Source: Pelagimonas sp. (GTDB lineage: Bacteria > Pseudomonadota > Alphaproteobacteria > Rhodobacterales > Rhodobacteraceae). Taken from it: DNA of 64,000 nucleotides. Under the pieces are notes generated by a model. It saw nothing but the letters and a program-made list of their open reading frames with translations. It ran no database searches and had not been told where the DNA came from. Below, piece by piece: positions 27,668 through 35,928 of this stretch (positions are counted from its first letter, which is position 1; each line of letters opens with the position of its first letter). The stretch spans positions 1 through 64,000 of the forward strand of contig JAOARQ010000045.1 of the NCBI GenBank assembly GCA_025210455.1, written 5' to 3'. Made by a program: the position numbers and the translations under genes.

Positions 27668-28933
27668 TTATTTCTCTCCGCGAAGTCTTTGTTTGATCGC
27701 GAACAGAAACTCTTCGACACGGCCCTCCTGCAACAGCACGGCGGCCACGATGATGACGCCTTTGAGGATAAGCTGCGTGTTACTGTCGATATTGTTGAGC
27801 TGAAGGATATTGCTGAGAAATCCAAAGATCAGCACACCCACAAATGTTCCCAGAACGGCCCCGCGCCCGCCCATCAGGCTGGTACCGCCAATCACGACAG
27901 CGGCGATGGCGTCCAGCTCTAGCCCCAGACCGGCGTCTGGCTTGCCCTGACGAAACTGTGCGACGTAAAGGATCCCGGCCAGCGCAGACAACCCGCCCGC
28001 AATCGCATAGGTCACAATCGTGTTGCGTTTGACGTTGATGCCCGCAAGCCGTGCCGCTTCGGTATTGCCCCCAATCGCCAGAAGATAGCTGCCAAAGGTG
28101 GTGAACCGGGTCAGGATATAAAACACCACCAGCACCGCAAGAAAGAACAACCCCGGCACAGGGACGACACCCCAAAGAAGGCTGCGCAGCACATCAAATT
28201 CCTGCACCGCATTGCTGCCAGTATAGACCGGATAAACAGCGGTATCCTGCCCGGCAATCACACGCGCCAGACCAAGGGCCCCCACCATCATGGCCAAAGT
28301 CACGATAAAGGGTTGCAGCCGCCCATAGACGATCAGCGCGCCGTTCAGGCTTCCCATCACGATGCCGACGCAGGGAACGGCAACCAGTACGGCCATAACG
28401 CCGAATTTGCTATCCACCTGTGACATCATCCAAAACATCGTGACAAGCGCAACAATCGCACCCGCGATCAGAGCCGGAATTCTGGACGGGGTTCCCGCCC
28501 TTTCCTTGGGTTTGCGCATCTGTACCTGGATAAAATACAGCAGCGCGGCCACCGCAACACACAGCACCACCCCCGTCGCCGGGAGCGAAAAGAAGCTGGC
28601 GGCTGTCCATCCCTGTTGCGTCAGCAGCATTGCGCAAATGACCGTGCCCAAGGCCATGATAGAGCCAACAGACAAATCAATGCCCGCAATAAAAATCACC
28701 AGCGTCATGCCCACCGCGACAATGCCTGTCACTGACACCTGCCGCAGAATATCTGTCAGATTGCCGAGGGACAGAAAGATATTATTTCCCTTGGACGACA
28801 GCGGCGAGGTGAGCGCGCCAAAAATGATCAATGCGGCAAGCCCCCAGTACAGCTTGGTTTTATTCAGGATCTGAAACAGCAAAGCCCGTCCAAGCTTGGG
28901 GGTCTCACCACTAGAATTTGTTGCGTCGGTCAT
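27668..28933 (-). CDS. Sugar ABC transporter permease (RbsC/BPD_transp_2 type)
   Basis: A 421-residue polytopic inner-membrane permease of the ribose/xylose/galactofuranose group, with about ten hydrophobic segments. The conserved block GINVKRNTIVTYAIAGGLSALAGI and the GG(T)SLMGGRGAVLGTFVGVLI segment lie near the C-terminus. A cytoplasmic insertion with MRKPKERAG near residue 155 makes it longer than the usual ~330 residues. ATG 28933 lies 13 bp after the upstream ATPase stop; a GTG at 28945 directly after that stop is a weaker alternative. It should pair with the adjacent two-domain ATPase and the downstream binding protein. Confidence 0.9.
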   Translation of the reverse strand: MTDATNSSGETPKLGRALLFQILNKTKLYWGLAALIIFGALTSPLSSKGNNIFLSLGNLTDILRQVSVTGIVAVGMTLVIFIAGIDLSVGSIMALGTVICAMLLTQQGWTAASFFSLPATGVVLCVAVAALLYFIQVQMRKPKERAGTPSRIPALIAGAIVALVTMFWMMSQVDSKFGVMAVLVAVPCVGIVMGSLNGALIVYGRLQPFIVTLAMMVGALGLARVIAGQDTAVYPVYTGSNAVQEFDVLRSLLWGVVPVPGLFFLAVLVVFYILTRFTTFGSYLLAIGGNTEAARLAGINVKRNTIVTYAIAGGLSALAGILYVAQFRQGKPDAGLGLELDAIAAVVIGGTSLMGGRGAVLGTFVGVLIFGFLSNILQLNNIDSNTQLILKGVIIVAAVLLQEGRVEEFLFAIKQRLRGEK

Positions 28934-28945
28934 GGTTTGGCCCAC

Positions 28946-30508
28946 TCAGTTTTGTTCGAATTGCATGGAAAGATCTTTGATGCTGTCCACCGTCATCTCA
29001 TCGCGGTTCAATGAGCCGGACACCCGCCCCTCACACAGGACAATCATCCGGTCGCAGACAGCCAGAAACTCAGGGATCTCTGAGCTTGCGAAAAGCACCG
29101 AAAGCCCCTGATCCGCCAGGCGACCAATCAGATCATAGATTTCATCTTTCGCGCCGATGTCGATGCCGCGGGTTGGCTCATCAAGCAGCAGGATTTTTGG
29201 CCGCGTCGCCAGCCACTTGCCCAGCACCACTTTTTGTTGATTGCCCCCGCTCAGACGCCCAACAGGGTGGTGCACGCCGGTGGCTGCGACCCGCAGCTGA
29301 TCAATTGTATTTTGCGCCACGCGGTCACAGGCGTTTTGCGACAGATAGCCAAAGCGCGACTTGGTGGACAGCAAAGGCAACACCACATTATCTGCGATCG
29401 AGCGATCCAGCAGCAGGCCATTGCCTTTGCGGTCTTCGGTGATCAGCGCCAGACCATGGGCAACACCATCGGCTGGGGTGCGCAGATCGACGATCTCACC
29501 TTCGATTGCGATTGCCCCAGAATGCCCGCCACCTCTTGCGCCAAAGATCGTTTCAAGCAGTTCGGTACGACCTGCCCCAAGCAAACCACCGATACCCAGA
29601 ACTTCGCCACGGCGCAGGTCAAATGACACGTTATCAAGCACCTGATGGCCCTTGTGATCCGCCGACACCCCCTGCACCGATAAAACCGTTTCCAAGGTTG
29701 GCGGGGTCTTGCGCGCAACCGGCTTGATTTCAACAGCGCGGCCAACCATCATCTGGATCAGCTCTTGGGAAGTGGTTTCGCTGGCCAGTGTTGTGCCAAT
29801 CAGATCCCCATCGCGCAGCACAGTCACACGATCAGAGATTTCAAACACCTCATCCATCCGGTGTGAAATATAGACCACCGCAACACCCTGCCGCGCAAGA
29901 TCGCGGACAACTTCCATCAGGATATCCGCTTCGCTCTGCGACAACGCCGATGTGGGTTCATCCATAATCAACAGACGCGCATCCATGATCAAAGCGCGGG
30001 CAATTTCCACCAGTTGCTGTTCACCGACACGCAGATCTTTGACCAGCGTGTCCACATCCAGCATAAAACCAAACCTGCGCAGGGCATCGCGGGCGGTTTT
30101 GCGCAGCTCTGCGGTATCGACCAGCACGCCGCCGAATTTCCTGGGCTCTTGCCCCAGCATCACATTCTGGGCAACGGTCATCTCAGGAATGAGGCTTAGC
30201 TCCTGATGCATGATCACAATGCCAGCGTCATTTGCCTGAGCAGGCGAGCTGAACTCAACCTCCTGGTCATCGATCTGAATTGTGCCGGTGCTTTGCGGCT
30301 GAACTCCACTGATAATCTTGACCAGTGTGCTTTTGCCCGCCCCGTTTTCACCCATCAATGTGTGGATTTCTCCACCGACAATCTGAACGTCCACCCCACG
30401 TAGAACATCCACGCCTGAAAAAGACTTCCCAATGCCGGAAAGCTTCATGGTGATTTTGCTGTTTTTGGCAAGAAAGTCTTCTCTTGCCAGTGTTGATGCT
30501 GGAATCAT
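28946..30508 (-). CDS. Sugar ABC transporter ATP-binding protein, two ABC domains (RbsA/MglA type)
   Basis: A 520-residue tandem ATPase. The first domain has Walker A GENGAGKST (~53-61), signature RVGEQQLVEIARAL and Walker B LLIMDEPTSAL. The second domain has the degenerate Walker A (GLLGAGRTE) typical of this family, then LSGGNQQKVVLGKWL and LLLDEPTRGIDIGAK. This fused layout is diagnostic for ribose/galactose-type sugar importers. ATG 30508 follows a very strong GGAGGAGGG ribosome site; the upstream TTG at 30523 is less likely. A perfect 12-bp inverted repeat at 30532-30565 lies just upstream. Confidence 0.92.
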   Translation of the reverse strand: MIPASTLAREDFLAKNSKITMKLSGIGKSFSGVDVLRGVDVQIVGGEIHTLMGENGAGKSTLVKIISGVQPQSTGTIQIDDQEVEFSSPAQANDAGIVIMHQELSLIPEMTVAQNVMLGQEPRKFGGVLVDTAELRKTARDALRRFGFMLDVDTLVKDLRVGEQQLVEIARALIMDARLLIMDEPTSALSQSEADILMEVVRDLARQGVAVVYISHRMDEVFEISDRVTVLRDGDLIGTTLASETTSQELIQMMVGRAVEIKPVARKTPPTLETVLSVQGVSADHKGHQVLDNVSFDLRRGEVLGIGGLLGAGRTELLETIFGARGGGHSGAIAIEGEIVDLRTPADGVAHGLALITEDRKGNGLLLDRSIADNVVLPLLSTKSRFGYLSQNACDRVAQNTIDQLRVAATGVHHPVGRLSGGNQQKVVLGKWLATRPKILLLDEPTRGIDIGAKDEIYDLIGRLADQGLSVLFASSEIPEFLAVCDRMIVLCEGRVSGSLNRDEMTVDSIKDLSMQFEQN

Positions 30509-30531
30509 CTTCCCTCCTCCCAAGGTCGATG

Positions 30532-30565
30532 CGCTTTATATTTACAGCACTTCAAATATAAAGCG
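30532..30565. promoter_or_regulatory. Perfect 12-bp inverted repeat between dehydratase and importer genes
   Basis: CGCTTTATATTT (30532-30543) and AAATATAAAGCG (30554-30565) are exact reverse complements with a 10-bp spacer. The site lies in the 86-bp gap between the UxaA-like gene and the ATPase gene. It could be an operator for the IclR protein or an mRNA stem affecting the two parts of the operon differently. No T-tract follows in the leftward direction, so it is not a typical terminator. Confidence 0.5.
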
Positions 30566-30594
30566 TCAAGATGATTCCGTTCAGACGATCCCTG

Positions 30595-32172
30595 CTACAT
30601 CACAGCGCCGATCTGCCAGGGAACAAACTCCACCCCGCCAAATCCCAAATCTTCGCTTTTGGTTTGTTCACCCGACGCCACGCGGATCAGCAGTTCGAAC
30701 AGCTCTTCGCCCTTTTCTTCGATGCTGACGCCGTCTGAAACAATGTCCCCACAGTTCAGATCCATATCCCCGGCCATGCGGGCATACATTTCCGAGTTTG
30801 TAGAAACTTTGATGCAGGGCGTCGGCTGATACCCCGAAACCGAGCCGCGCCCGGTTGTGAAAACGATCAGATTTGCCCCGGATGCAATCTGGCCGGTCAC
30901 CGAACAGGGATCAAAGCCGGGGCTGTCCATAAAGACAAAGCCTTTGCGATCAATCTTTTCGGCGTATTTATAAACGTCACTGAGCGGTGCAACACCGCCT
31001 TTGGCAACGGCCCCCAGCGACTTCTCAAGGATTGTGGTCAAACCACCGCGCTTGTTCCCAGGGCTTGGATTATTGTCCATTTCGCCACCGTTGCGCGCGC
31101 AGTAATCTTCCCACCAGGCAACCCGCTCAATCAGCTTTTCGCCGATCTCTCTGCTTTCGGCCCGGCGCGTCAAAAGATGTTCGGCCCCGTAAATTTCAGA
31201 GGTTTCTGACAGGATGGTTGTCACCCCCCGACGCACCAGCAGATCTGAGGCATAGCCCAAAGCCGGGTTCGCGGTGATCCCAGAGTACCCATCCGACCCA
31301 CCGCATTGCATGCCAACAGTGATTTCACTCAGCGGGGCGGGGGTGCGCAGGGCTTTGTTTGCCTCAGCAGCGATGCCCTCCAGCTGTGCCAGACCACGCT
31401 GAATGGTGTGCCGGGTGCCCCCTTCGCCCTGGATCGTCATATAACGCAATGCGCCATCTGGTCGAATGGGCTGGCCTCCAACCAGATCTTGCAGCTGCAT
31501 CACCTCACAGCCCAGCCCAACCAGCAGAATACCGCCAAAATTCGGATGCTGCGCATAGCCCGACAGCGTGCGAAACAGGGTCTCATAGCCTTCATTCAAC
31601 CCTGACATACCGCAGCCAGTGCCATGCACAATCGGTACGATGCCATCTACGTTGGGAAATCGATCAAGCAACCCATCGCGTATTGCGGCGTCAGAAATAA
31701 AGCGCGCAACAGAGCCCGAACAATTCACCGTGGTCACAATCCCCACATAGTTGCGGGTGCCTACACGGCCATCCGCGCGGTGAAAGCCCATGAATTCGCG
31801 ACTATCCCTGATCGGCTCCAAAGCGCGCGCAGCAGTGGCATGGGCGTAATCCTGTTTATGATCCCCCATCCCAAGATTGTCGGTATGAACATGCGCGCCC
31901 GGTGCGATATCTGACTTGGCCTGCCCGATAATCTGACCATAGCGCACGACGTTTTCACCGGCCGCGATGGGCTGGGACGCAATCTTATGGCCCCGAGGGA
32001 TATCGGTTTGGGTCGCGATGCGCAGCCCACCAAAATCTTCCTCCAAAGATGTCCCGGCGGGTATGTCCTGCAAAGCGATAACCACGTTATCCCCCGCATT
32101 CAGGCAAAGAGTCTTTCGCCCGAAACCCGGATTAGAGGTTTGTTTTTGTTTGTTATTTTCGGCTTTTGGCAT
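30595..32172 (-). CDS. UxaA/GarD-family altronate-type sugar-acid dehydratase (SAF domain fused to catalytic domain)
   Basis: A 525-residue enzyme with an N-terminal SAF domain (~25-100, AGDNVVIALQDIPAG) fused to the GD_AH catalytic domain. Family motifs are GFHRADGRVGTRNYV (~128-142), VHGTGCGM, GLGCE, QCGGSDGYSGITANPALG and MDSPGFDP. The family covers altronate and galactarate dehydratases and also sulfolactate sulfo-lyase, so the exact hydroxy acid is open. Being first in an operon with a sugar ABC importer and an IclR regulator supports a sugar acid. The start codon is ATG 32172 with a weak GAGAT site. A 12-bp palindrome lies 57 bp upstream. Confidence 0.85.
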   Translation of the reverse strand: MPKAENNKQKQTSNPGFGRKTLCLNAGDNVVIALQDIPAGTSLEEDFGGLRIATQTDIPRGHKIASQPIAAGENVVRYGQIIGQAKSDIAPGAHVHTDNLGMGDHKQDYAHATAARALEPIRDSREFMGFHRADGRVGTRNYVGIVTTVNCSGSVARFISDAAIRDGLLDRFPNVDGIVPIVHGTGCGMSGLNEGYETLFRTLSGYAQHPNFGGILLVGLGCEVMQLQDLVGGQPIRPDGALRYMTIQGEGGTRHTIQRGLAQLEGIAAEANKALRTPAPLSEITVGMQCGGSDGYSGITANPALGYASDLLVRRGVTTILSETSEIYGAEHLLTRRAESREIGEKLIERVAWWEDYCARNGGEMDNNPSPGNKRGGLTTILEKSLGAVAKGGVAPLSDVYKYAEKIDRKGFVFMDSPGFDPCSVTGQIASGANLIVFTTGRGSVSGYQPTPCIKVSTNSEMYARMAGDMDLNCGDIVSDGVSIEEKGEELFELLIRVASGEQTKSEDLGFGGVEFVPWQIGAVM

Positions 32173-32228
32173 AATCAGATCTCATAGCAACACCTACTTT
32201 GCTAAACGGATTAAGCGCCTCAAGTCAA

Positions 32229-32240
32229 CTAACATGTTAG
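32229..32240. promoter_or_regulatory. 12-bp palindrome upstream of the dehydratase-importer operon
   Basis: CTAACATGTTAG is a perfect palindrome 57 bp upstream of the dehydratase start, the expected position for an operator. The IclR protein of the operon is the obvious candidate binder, although the shape would also suit a GntR-type regulator. Confidence 0.4.
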
Positions 32241-32370
32241 AATGCATAAGATGCCATCTCAGTTTTGAGCACCTAATTTATCCAAGAAAATGATAGAAAC
32301 CGCCCGTCTAGCGGGGCGATATTCCATCAGTACCAAGGCCCGGTAATCGCGCACCCGCGCTGCCCTAAAA

Positions 32371-32419
32371 CGCAAAACCCACCGGGCTGCTTTGAATGCT
32401 AAAAGCAAGCCCGATGGGT
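32371..32419 (-). terminator. Rho-independent terminator after the phosphonate-oxidation pair
   Basis: On the - strand the segment 32419-32401 pairs with 32393-32377 in a long GC-rich stem (ACCCATCGGGC against GCCCGGTGGGT), followed by TTTTGCGTTTT. It lies about 60 bp past the stop of the HD-domain gene. The rest of the 306-bp gap to the dehydratase start holds only the palindrome at 32229-32240 and the unmarked promoter region. Confidence 0.75.
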
Positions 32420-32478
32420 CTGTTCATTTCACGCGCAAATCAGGACCTGCGCGCCGGGGATCTAAAATTCGTCGCCTT

Positions 32479-33088
32479 TCACGCCATCCCAAGATGGACA
32501 GGCAGGCCAGTCATTTCGTTTTCACGGATCACCGCGGGATCATAGGCCTTGCGCCCAAAAACCTCGCGCACCATCGGTTCGAAGGTTTCCAGCGGCTCCA
32601 TCGGGTAATTCGGGTCAAAGCTCGACTGGTCCCATGCTTCACAGAAGGCCGCGCAGGTATCGAACAGCGGATGATCGCGATAACGATCGCGGGCGTTGCG
32701 ATCCCAGCCATAATGATGACCGTAATAAAGCGATTGAAAGATCCCGTGGTGTTCAACCGTCCAGGACACTTCCCAGCGCACAAATGGGCGGATGACTTCG
32801 GCAGACATACGATCATGGTTTTGTGGCGCCAGCCCATCACCAATATCATGCAGCATAGCGCCCACCACCCAATCAATATCCACCCCGTCGCGCAGAGCAC
32901 GGGTGCCCGATTGCAGCCCATGCTGCAAACGATTGATCTGATAGCCTTCCAAAGTGACGTCAGCAGCGCGGCGCAATTCATCCAGCACCCGATCAGCCCG
33001 CCAGAAAGGGTTTTTCCAGCCGCGCGAGCATCTCATACTCTTCCTTGGTGCCATCTTTCATCGCTATGAAGCTTACGGTCTCGCTCAT
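32479..33088 (-). pseudogene. HD-domain oxygenase, TmpB/PhnZ-like, broken by a frameshift near 32996-33003
   Basis: ATG 33088 overlaps the dioxygenase stop as ATGA, so translation should be coupled. From it the frame reads MSETVSFIAMKDGTKEEYEMLARLEKPFLAG and hits TGA at 32993-32995. The rest of the protein (ADRVLDELRRAADVTLEGYQINRLQHGLQ onwards) continues in the next frame. Removing one base near 33000 would join LEKPFLA to ADRVLDEL, giving about 200 residues. The downstream part keeps the HD-oxygenase ligands (QHGLQ, MLHDIGD, EHHG, EAWDQSS). Alone it could start at ATG 33054, but the first ~18 residues would then be out of frame and unlike the family. The role is inferred from PhnZ and TmpB, di-iron enzymes that cleave the C-P bond of a 1-hydroxyphosphonate. 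It may be a real mutation, a sequencing error or a slippage site. Confidence 0.75.
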
Positions 33089-33951
33089 TTGCTATGTCCT
33101 TTGGTGTACAAATTGACCTGTTGTTCTGCACCTGCGGCCAGAGAGGTAGCCTGACCTGCCAGAATGCGATCGTAAAGCGATAAATCAGCAGGATGAAACA
33201 AAGCACGCGGCCCGGCGATGCAGCTCCAACCGCCTGCCGGGGCTTCTCCGCGCACAGGCAAGGCCCAATCTTGGCCCGGCGCATGGTCACGCACTTCGGG
33301 GGTCACATAGCGAATGGCCAGGCCGATGCGGCGGTCGTCACTTTGATTAGGTCCAGAGGCATGAAAACATCGGCCATGGTGCAGCGACATTTCTCCGGGC
33401 TTCAGCGGGCCGGTCACAGCCTTGGATTCATCAATGCCAGCAATGGTTTGCCCGCGTGACAGCAGATTATCATTGTCAAAGGTATCTTCGTGCTTTGCCA
33501 TACCGCCCGCATGGCTGCCGGGAATAAATCGCATACAGCCCGCCAGCTCTGACACATCCGACAGCGCGATCCATGCGGTCACCTCATCATCGGTTTCACC
33601 CATACCCCAGTAGGTGATATCCTGATGCCAGGACACGGTTTTGGTGCTGCCCGGCTCTTTGATGAACAGTTCTACAGACCAGACAAGCAGGTTTGGCCCC
33701 AGCACCGCCTCAACCGCATCCAGAATGGCCGGGGTGCGCGCCACGTCGGCAAGCAATGGGATGACGACATGCCCATTCACCCGAAAGAACTGATCCAGAC
33801 TATGCCCCCCAGCCCCATCGGCCTGCTCGGCCTCAAGCGTTTCGATATTCTGGCGCAGTTCGGCCACCTGTTGTTCGGAAAACACGCGCAGCCCGGCGAC
33901 AAAGCCGTTCTGACGATAAGCCTGCGCATGGCCGTTTTCAGTATCCAGCAT
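33085..33951 (-). CDS. Fe(II)/2-oxoglutarate dioxygenase of the PhyH family, TmpA/PhnY-like
   Basis: A 288-residue phytanoyl-CoA-dioxygenase-family protein. The iron ligands are H109 and D111 in WHQDITYWG and the distal H197 in GRCFHASG; R208 or R209 is placed to bind 2-oxoglutarate. The adjacent HD-oxygenase gene is diagnostic. In the known PhnY/PhnZ and TmpA/TmpB systems the first enzyme hydroxylates C1 of an aminoethyl or trimethylaminoethyl phosphonate and the second releases phosphate; the TmpA/TmpB product is glycine betaine. TmpA/TmpB was described in a roseobacter, so that assignment is favoured, but the substrate is inferred. ATG 33951 has an AGGGAGGG site and is preferred over the longer frame from 34020. 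The stop overlaps the next start. Confidence 0.8.
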   Translation of the reverse strand: MLDTENGHAQAYRQNGFVAGLRVFSEQQVAELRQNIETLEAEQADGAGGHSLDQFFRVNGHVVIPLLADVARTPAILDAVEAVLGPNLLVWSVELFIKEPGSTKTVSWHQDITYWGMGETDDEVTAWIALSDVSELAGCMRFIPGSHAGGMAKHEDTFDNDNLLSRGQTIAGIDESKAVTGPLKPGEMSLHHGRCFHASGPNQSDDRRIGLAIRYVTPEVRDHAPGQDWALPVRGEAPAGGWSCIAGPRALFHPADLSLYDRILAGQATSLAAGAEQQVNLYTKGHSK

Positions 33952-34048
33952 AAAACCCTCCCTAAGTTTGCCAAAGGCTACACCGCCTGCAAATGATGAA
34001 AAGAAATCTCTCTTGCCCATCAGGATAAGCTGAGCTTAACCTCAAATC

Positions 34049-34951
34049 ATGTCACGCAGACTTCCCTCATTGAACTGGTTGCGCGTTTTTGAAGCCGCTG
34101 CGCGCGCTGGCAGTTTTGCCCGTGCGGCTGAACGACTGGCCATGTCTGCGCCCGCCGTCAGTCAACAGATCCGCGCATTGGAAGAGCACCTTGGCCGCCC
34201 GCTGTTTGATCGCGCCGCCGCAGGTGTGTCGCTGACCGAAGCCGGGCGCACCCTGCTTGCGGTTGTGGGTGAATCGCTCACAAGGATGGAAAGCGCGGCA
34301 GCTGCGATTTCGTCGCCACAGCGTTCACCGCTGAGTGTCGCAGTGTCGAAAACTCTGTCGGCTGGATGGCTTGCGCCACGCCTTCCAGCGTTTTTCGATC
34401 AGCATCCGCAAATCAAACTGGAACTTAGTTCCATGGTTGGCCGCCCAGAAACGCCGCCACGCACAGCAACCCTTTGGATCGCATTCGGAGCCCCCCCGCC
34501 GGGGGTACAGGCGACCCCATTGTTCGGCGAACAGCTGATCCCCGTTGCACATCCAAATATCGCGGAACAGATTCAGGATCTGACAGATATTCTGAAGTTC
34601 CCGCTGCTTGAGGTCTCGGATCACCGCAAGAACTGGGTACAGATTTTTGGCGGCGATGTGTTGCCACAAAACACCCGGGTCACCTATGTCGACACGACCT
34701 TATCTGCCCTTGCGATTGCTGCGGCCCAAGGCGGCGTGGCTTTGGCACGGCCACCAGCCAGCGATCATCTGCAAGAGGTTTACGGGCTGATGCCATGTCT
34801 GCCAGATTTCAGCCTGCGTGGCATTGAAGAATACCACCTTGTACATGACGCGGGCATACAACTTAGCCCACATGCGGCCGCCTTTGCAGACTGGCTGATC
34901 CATGAAGCGCAGATAACTCAGAATCTTTTACAAAGTTCGGGTCAATCCTGA
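34049..34951 (+). CDS. LysR-family transcriptional regulator, GcvA-like
   Basis: A 300-residue LysR regulator. The HTH is at ~5-65 (LPSLNWLRVFEAAARAGSFARAAERLAMSAPAVSQQIRALE) and the effector domain follows from ~90. It is divergent from the PhyH-type dioxygenase with 97 bp between starts, so it most likely controls the dioxygenase/HD-oxygenase pair, perhaps sensing the phosphonate. The upstream HTH is of the type shared with GcvA and AmpR. Confidence 0.87.
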   Translation: MSRRLPSLNWLRVFEAAARAGSFARAAERLAMSAPAVSQQIRALEEHLGRPLFDRAAAGVSLTEAGRTLLAVVGESLTRMESAAAAISSPQRSPLSVAVSKTLSAGWLAPRLPAFFDQHPQIKLELSSMVGRPETPPRTATLWIAFGAPPPGVQATPLFGEQLIPVAHPNIAEQIQDLTDILKFPLLEVSDHRKNWVQIFGGDVLPQNTRVTYVDTTLSALAIAAAQGGVALARPPASDHLQEVYGLMPCLPDFSLRGIEEYHLVHDAGIQLSPHAAAFADWLIHEAQITQNLLQSSGQS

Positions 34952-34977
34952 ACTGCTAACATAGTTGGACGAACCTG

Positions 34978-35508
34978 ATGACTTGCGAATTGGAAACCCT
35001 GCTGCAAGCCTACGACGGGAAATCAATCTCGATCCTTTCCGAGGCCCGCGCAGCCTGCCGCTCTGATCCCGGTTACTTGAAAGAACTCATACACTTATGC
35101 TCAGACAACCGCCCCGAAATCTCAGAAGGGGCAACATGGATCATAAAGGCCGAAACCGAAGAGGGCCTGCGTTTTGGCGCGGATCTGTTGGAAGGGCTTA
35201 TGCGTAATCTACCCACTTTGGCCACCTGGCCTGCGCAATTGCATATCTTGCAGGCCATTGACGCATTTGACCTGACTGAACCGCAGGCTCAGGCGACTTA
35301 TGCCTGGGCCACATCGCTGGCGGATCATAGCCGCCCATTCCTGCGCACCTGGAGCCTGCATGCCAGAGTAATCATCGCCCTGCGATTTGATCGGTTTTTG
35401 CCTGATGCAAGGTCTGCGCTTTGTGCCGCTGCTGACGACAAGGCCGCCTCTGTTCGTGCGCGCGCGCGCAAACTTGAGGCTTTGCTTGCGAAACACGCGG
35501 ACCGTTAG
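34978..35508 (+). CDS. Hypothetical helical-repeat (HEAT-like) protein
   Basis: A 176-residue protein of unknown role that reads as consecutive amphipathic helices, for example YLKELIHLCSDNRPEISEGATWIIKAETEEG, LPTLATWPAQLHILQAIDAF and ARSALCAAADDKAASVRARARKLEALL. This pattern is typical of HEAT-like repeats that bind proteins. It has no signal peptide or membrane segment and is presumably cytoplasmic. It starts 26 bp after the LysR gene on the same strand and its last four bases overlap the end of the convergent HxlR gene. I cannot assign a function. Confidence 0.65.
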   Translation: MTCELETLLQAYDGKSISILSEARAACRSDPGYLKELIHLCSDNRPEISEGATWIIKAETEEGLRFGADLLEGLMRNLPTLATWPAQLHILQAIDAFDLTEPQAQATYAWATSLADHSRPFLRTWSLHARVIIALRFDRFLPDARSALCAAADDKAASVRARARKLEALLAKHADR

Positions 35509-35843
35509 GTTTCTGACAAACCCTTGGCCCAATCCTGCGACCATTGCCCAAAGGGTTTGAGCAGGGCAAACAACTCTATCCCCGTCGCGGTCAACTGATA
35601 GCCAGAGCCCCCCCGCTCAACCAACCCGCTCGCGCTGAGTTCTTTTATGCGTTTGTTCAAAACGGTCGGAGAGACCTGTTCGCATCGCTCTTGCAACTGG
35701 CGAAAGGTTAGCGGCCCGTCCGACAATTGCCAGATCACCCCCAACGCCCAACTGCGCCCCAGAAGATCGAACAAAGCCATGATGGGCTTGCCCGTCTTTG
35801 ACCCCCGAACGGGGGTTCCCGGCGTTGGAACCTGTGTTGCCAT
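35505..35843 (-). CDS. HxlR-family transcriptional regulator
   Basis: A 112-residue winged-helix protein. The HxlR signature is clear: LFDLLGRSWALGVIWQLSDGPLTFRQLQERCEQVSPTVLNKRIKELSASGLVER, then GYQLTATG. It has a strong AGGAGAAGG ribosome site before ATG 35843. It is divergent from the EamA transporter gene with 85 bp between the starts, and that gap holds a perfect inverted repeat (35866-35886) suited to a dimeric winged-helix repressor. It probably represses itself and the transporter in response to an unknown small molecule. Confidence 0.88.
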   Translation of the reverse strand: MATQVPTPGTPVRGSKTGKPIMALFDLLGRSWALGVIWQLSDGPLTFRQLQERCEQVSPTVLNKRIKELSASGLVERGGSGYQLTATGIELFALLKPFGQWSQDWAKGLSET

Positions 35844-35865
35844 GACCTTCTCCTAAAAATTCCAG

Positions 35866-35910
35866 TTGCTACATTTTGTGTAGCAATGTATCGTTACTTA
35901 AAATGTAGCA
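35866..35910. promoter_or_regulatory. Likely HxlR operator between the regulator and EamA genes
   Basis: TTGCTACA (35866-35873) and TGTAGCAA (35879-35886) form a perfect 8-bp inverted repeat with a 5-bp spacer. A further TGTAGCA half-site follows at 35904-35910. The position in the divergent gap suits an operator for the HxlR protein. Confidence 0.6.
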
Positions 35911-35928
35911 CACTTCAGGACGCTTGCC

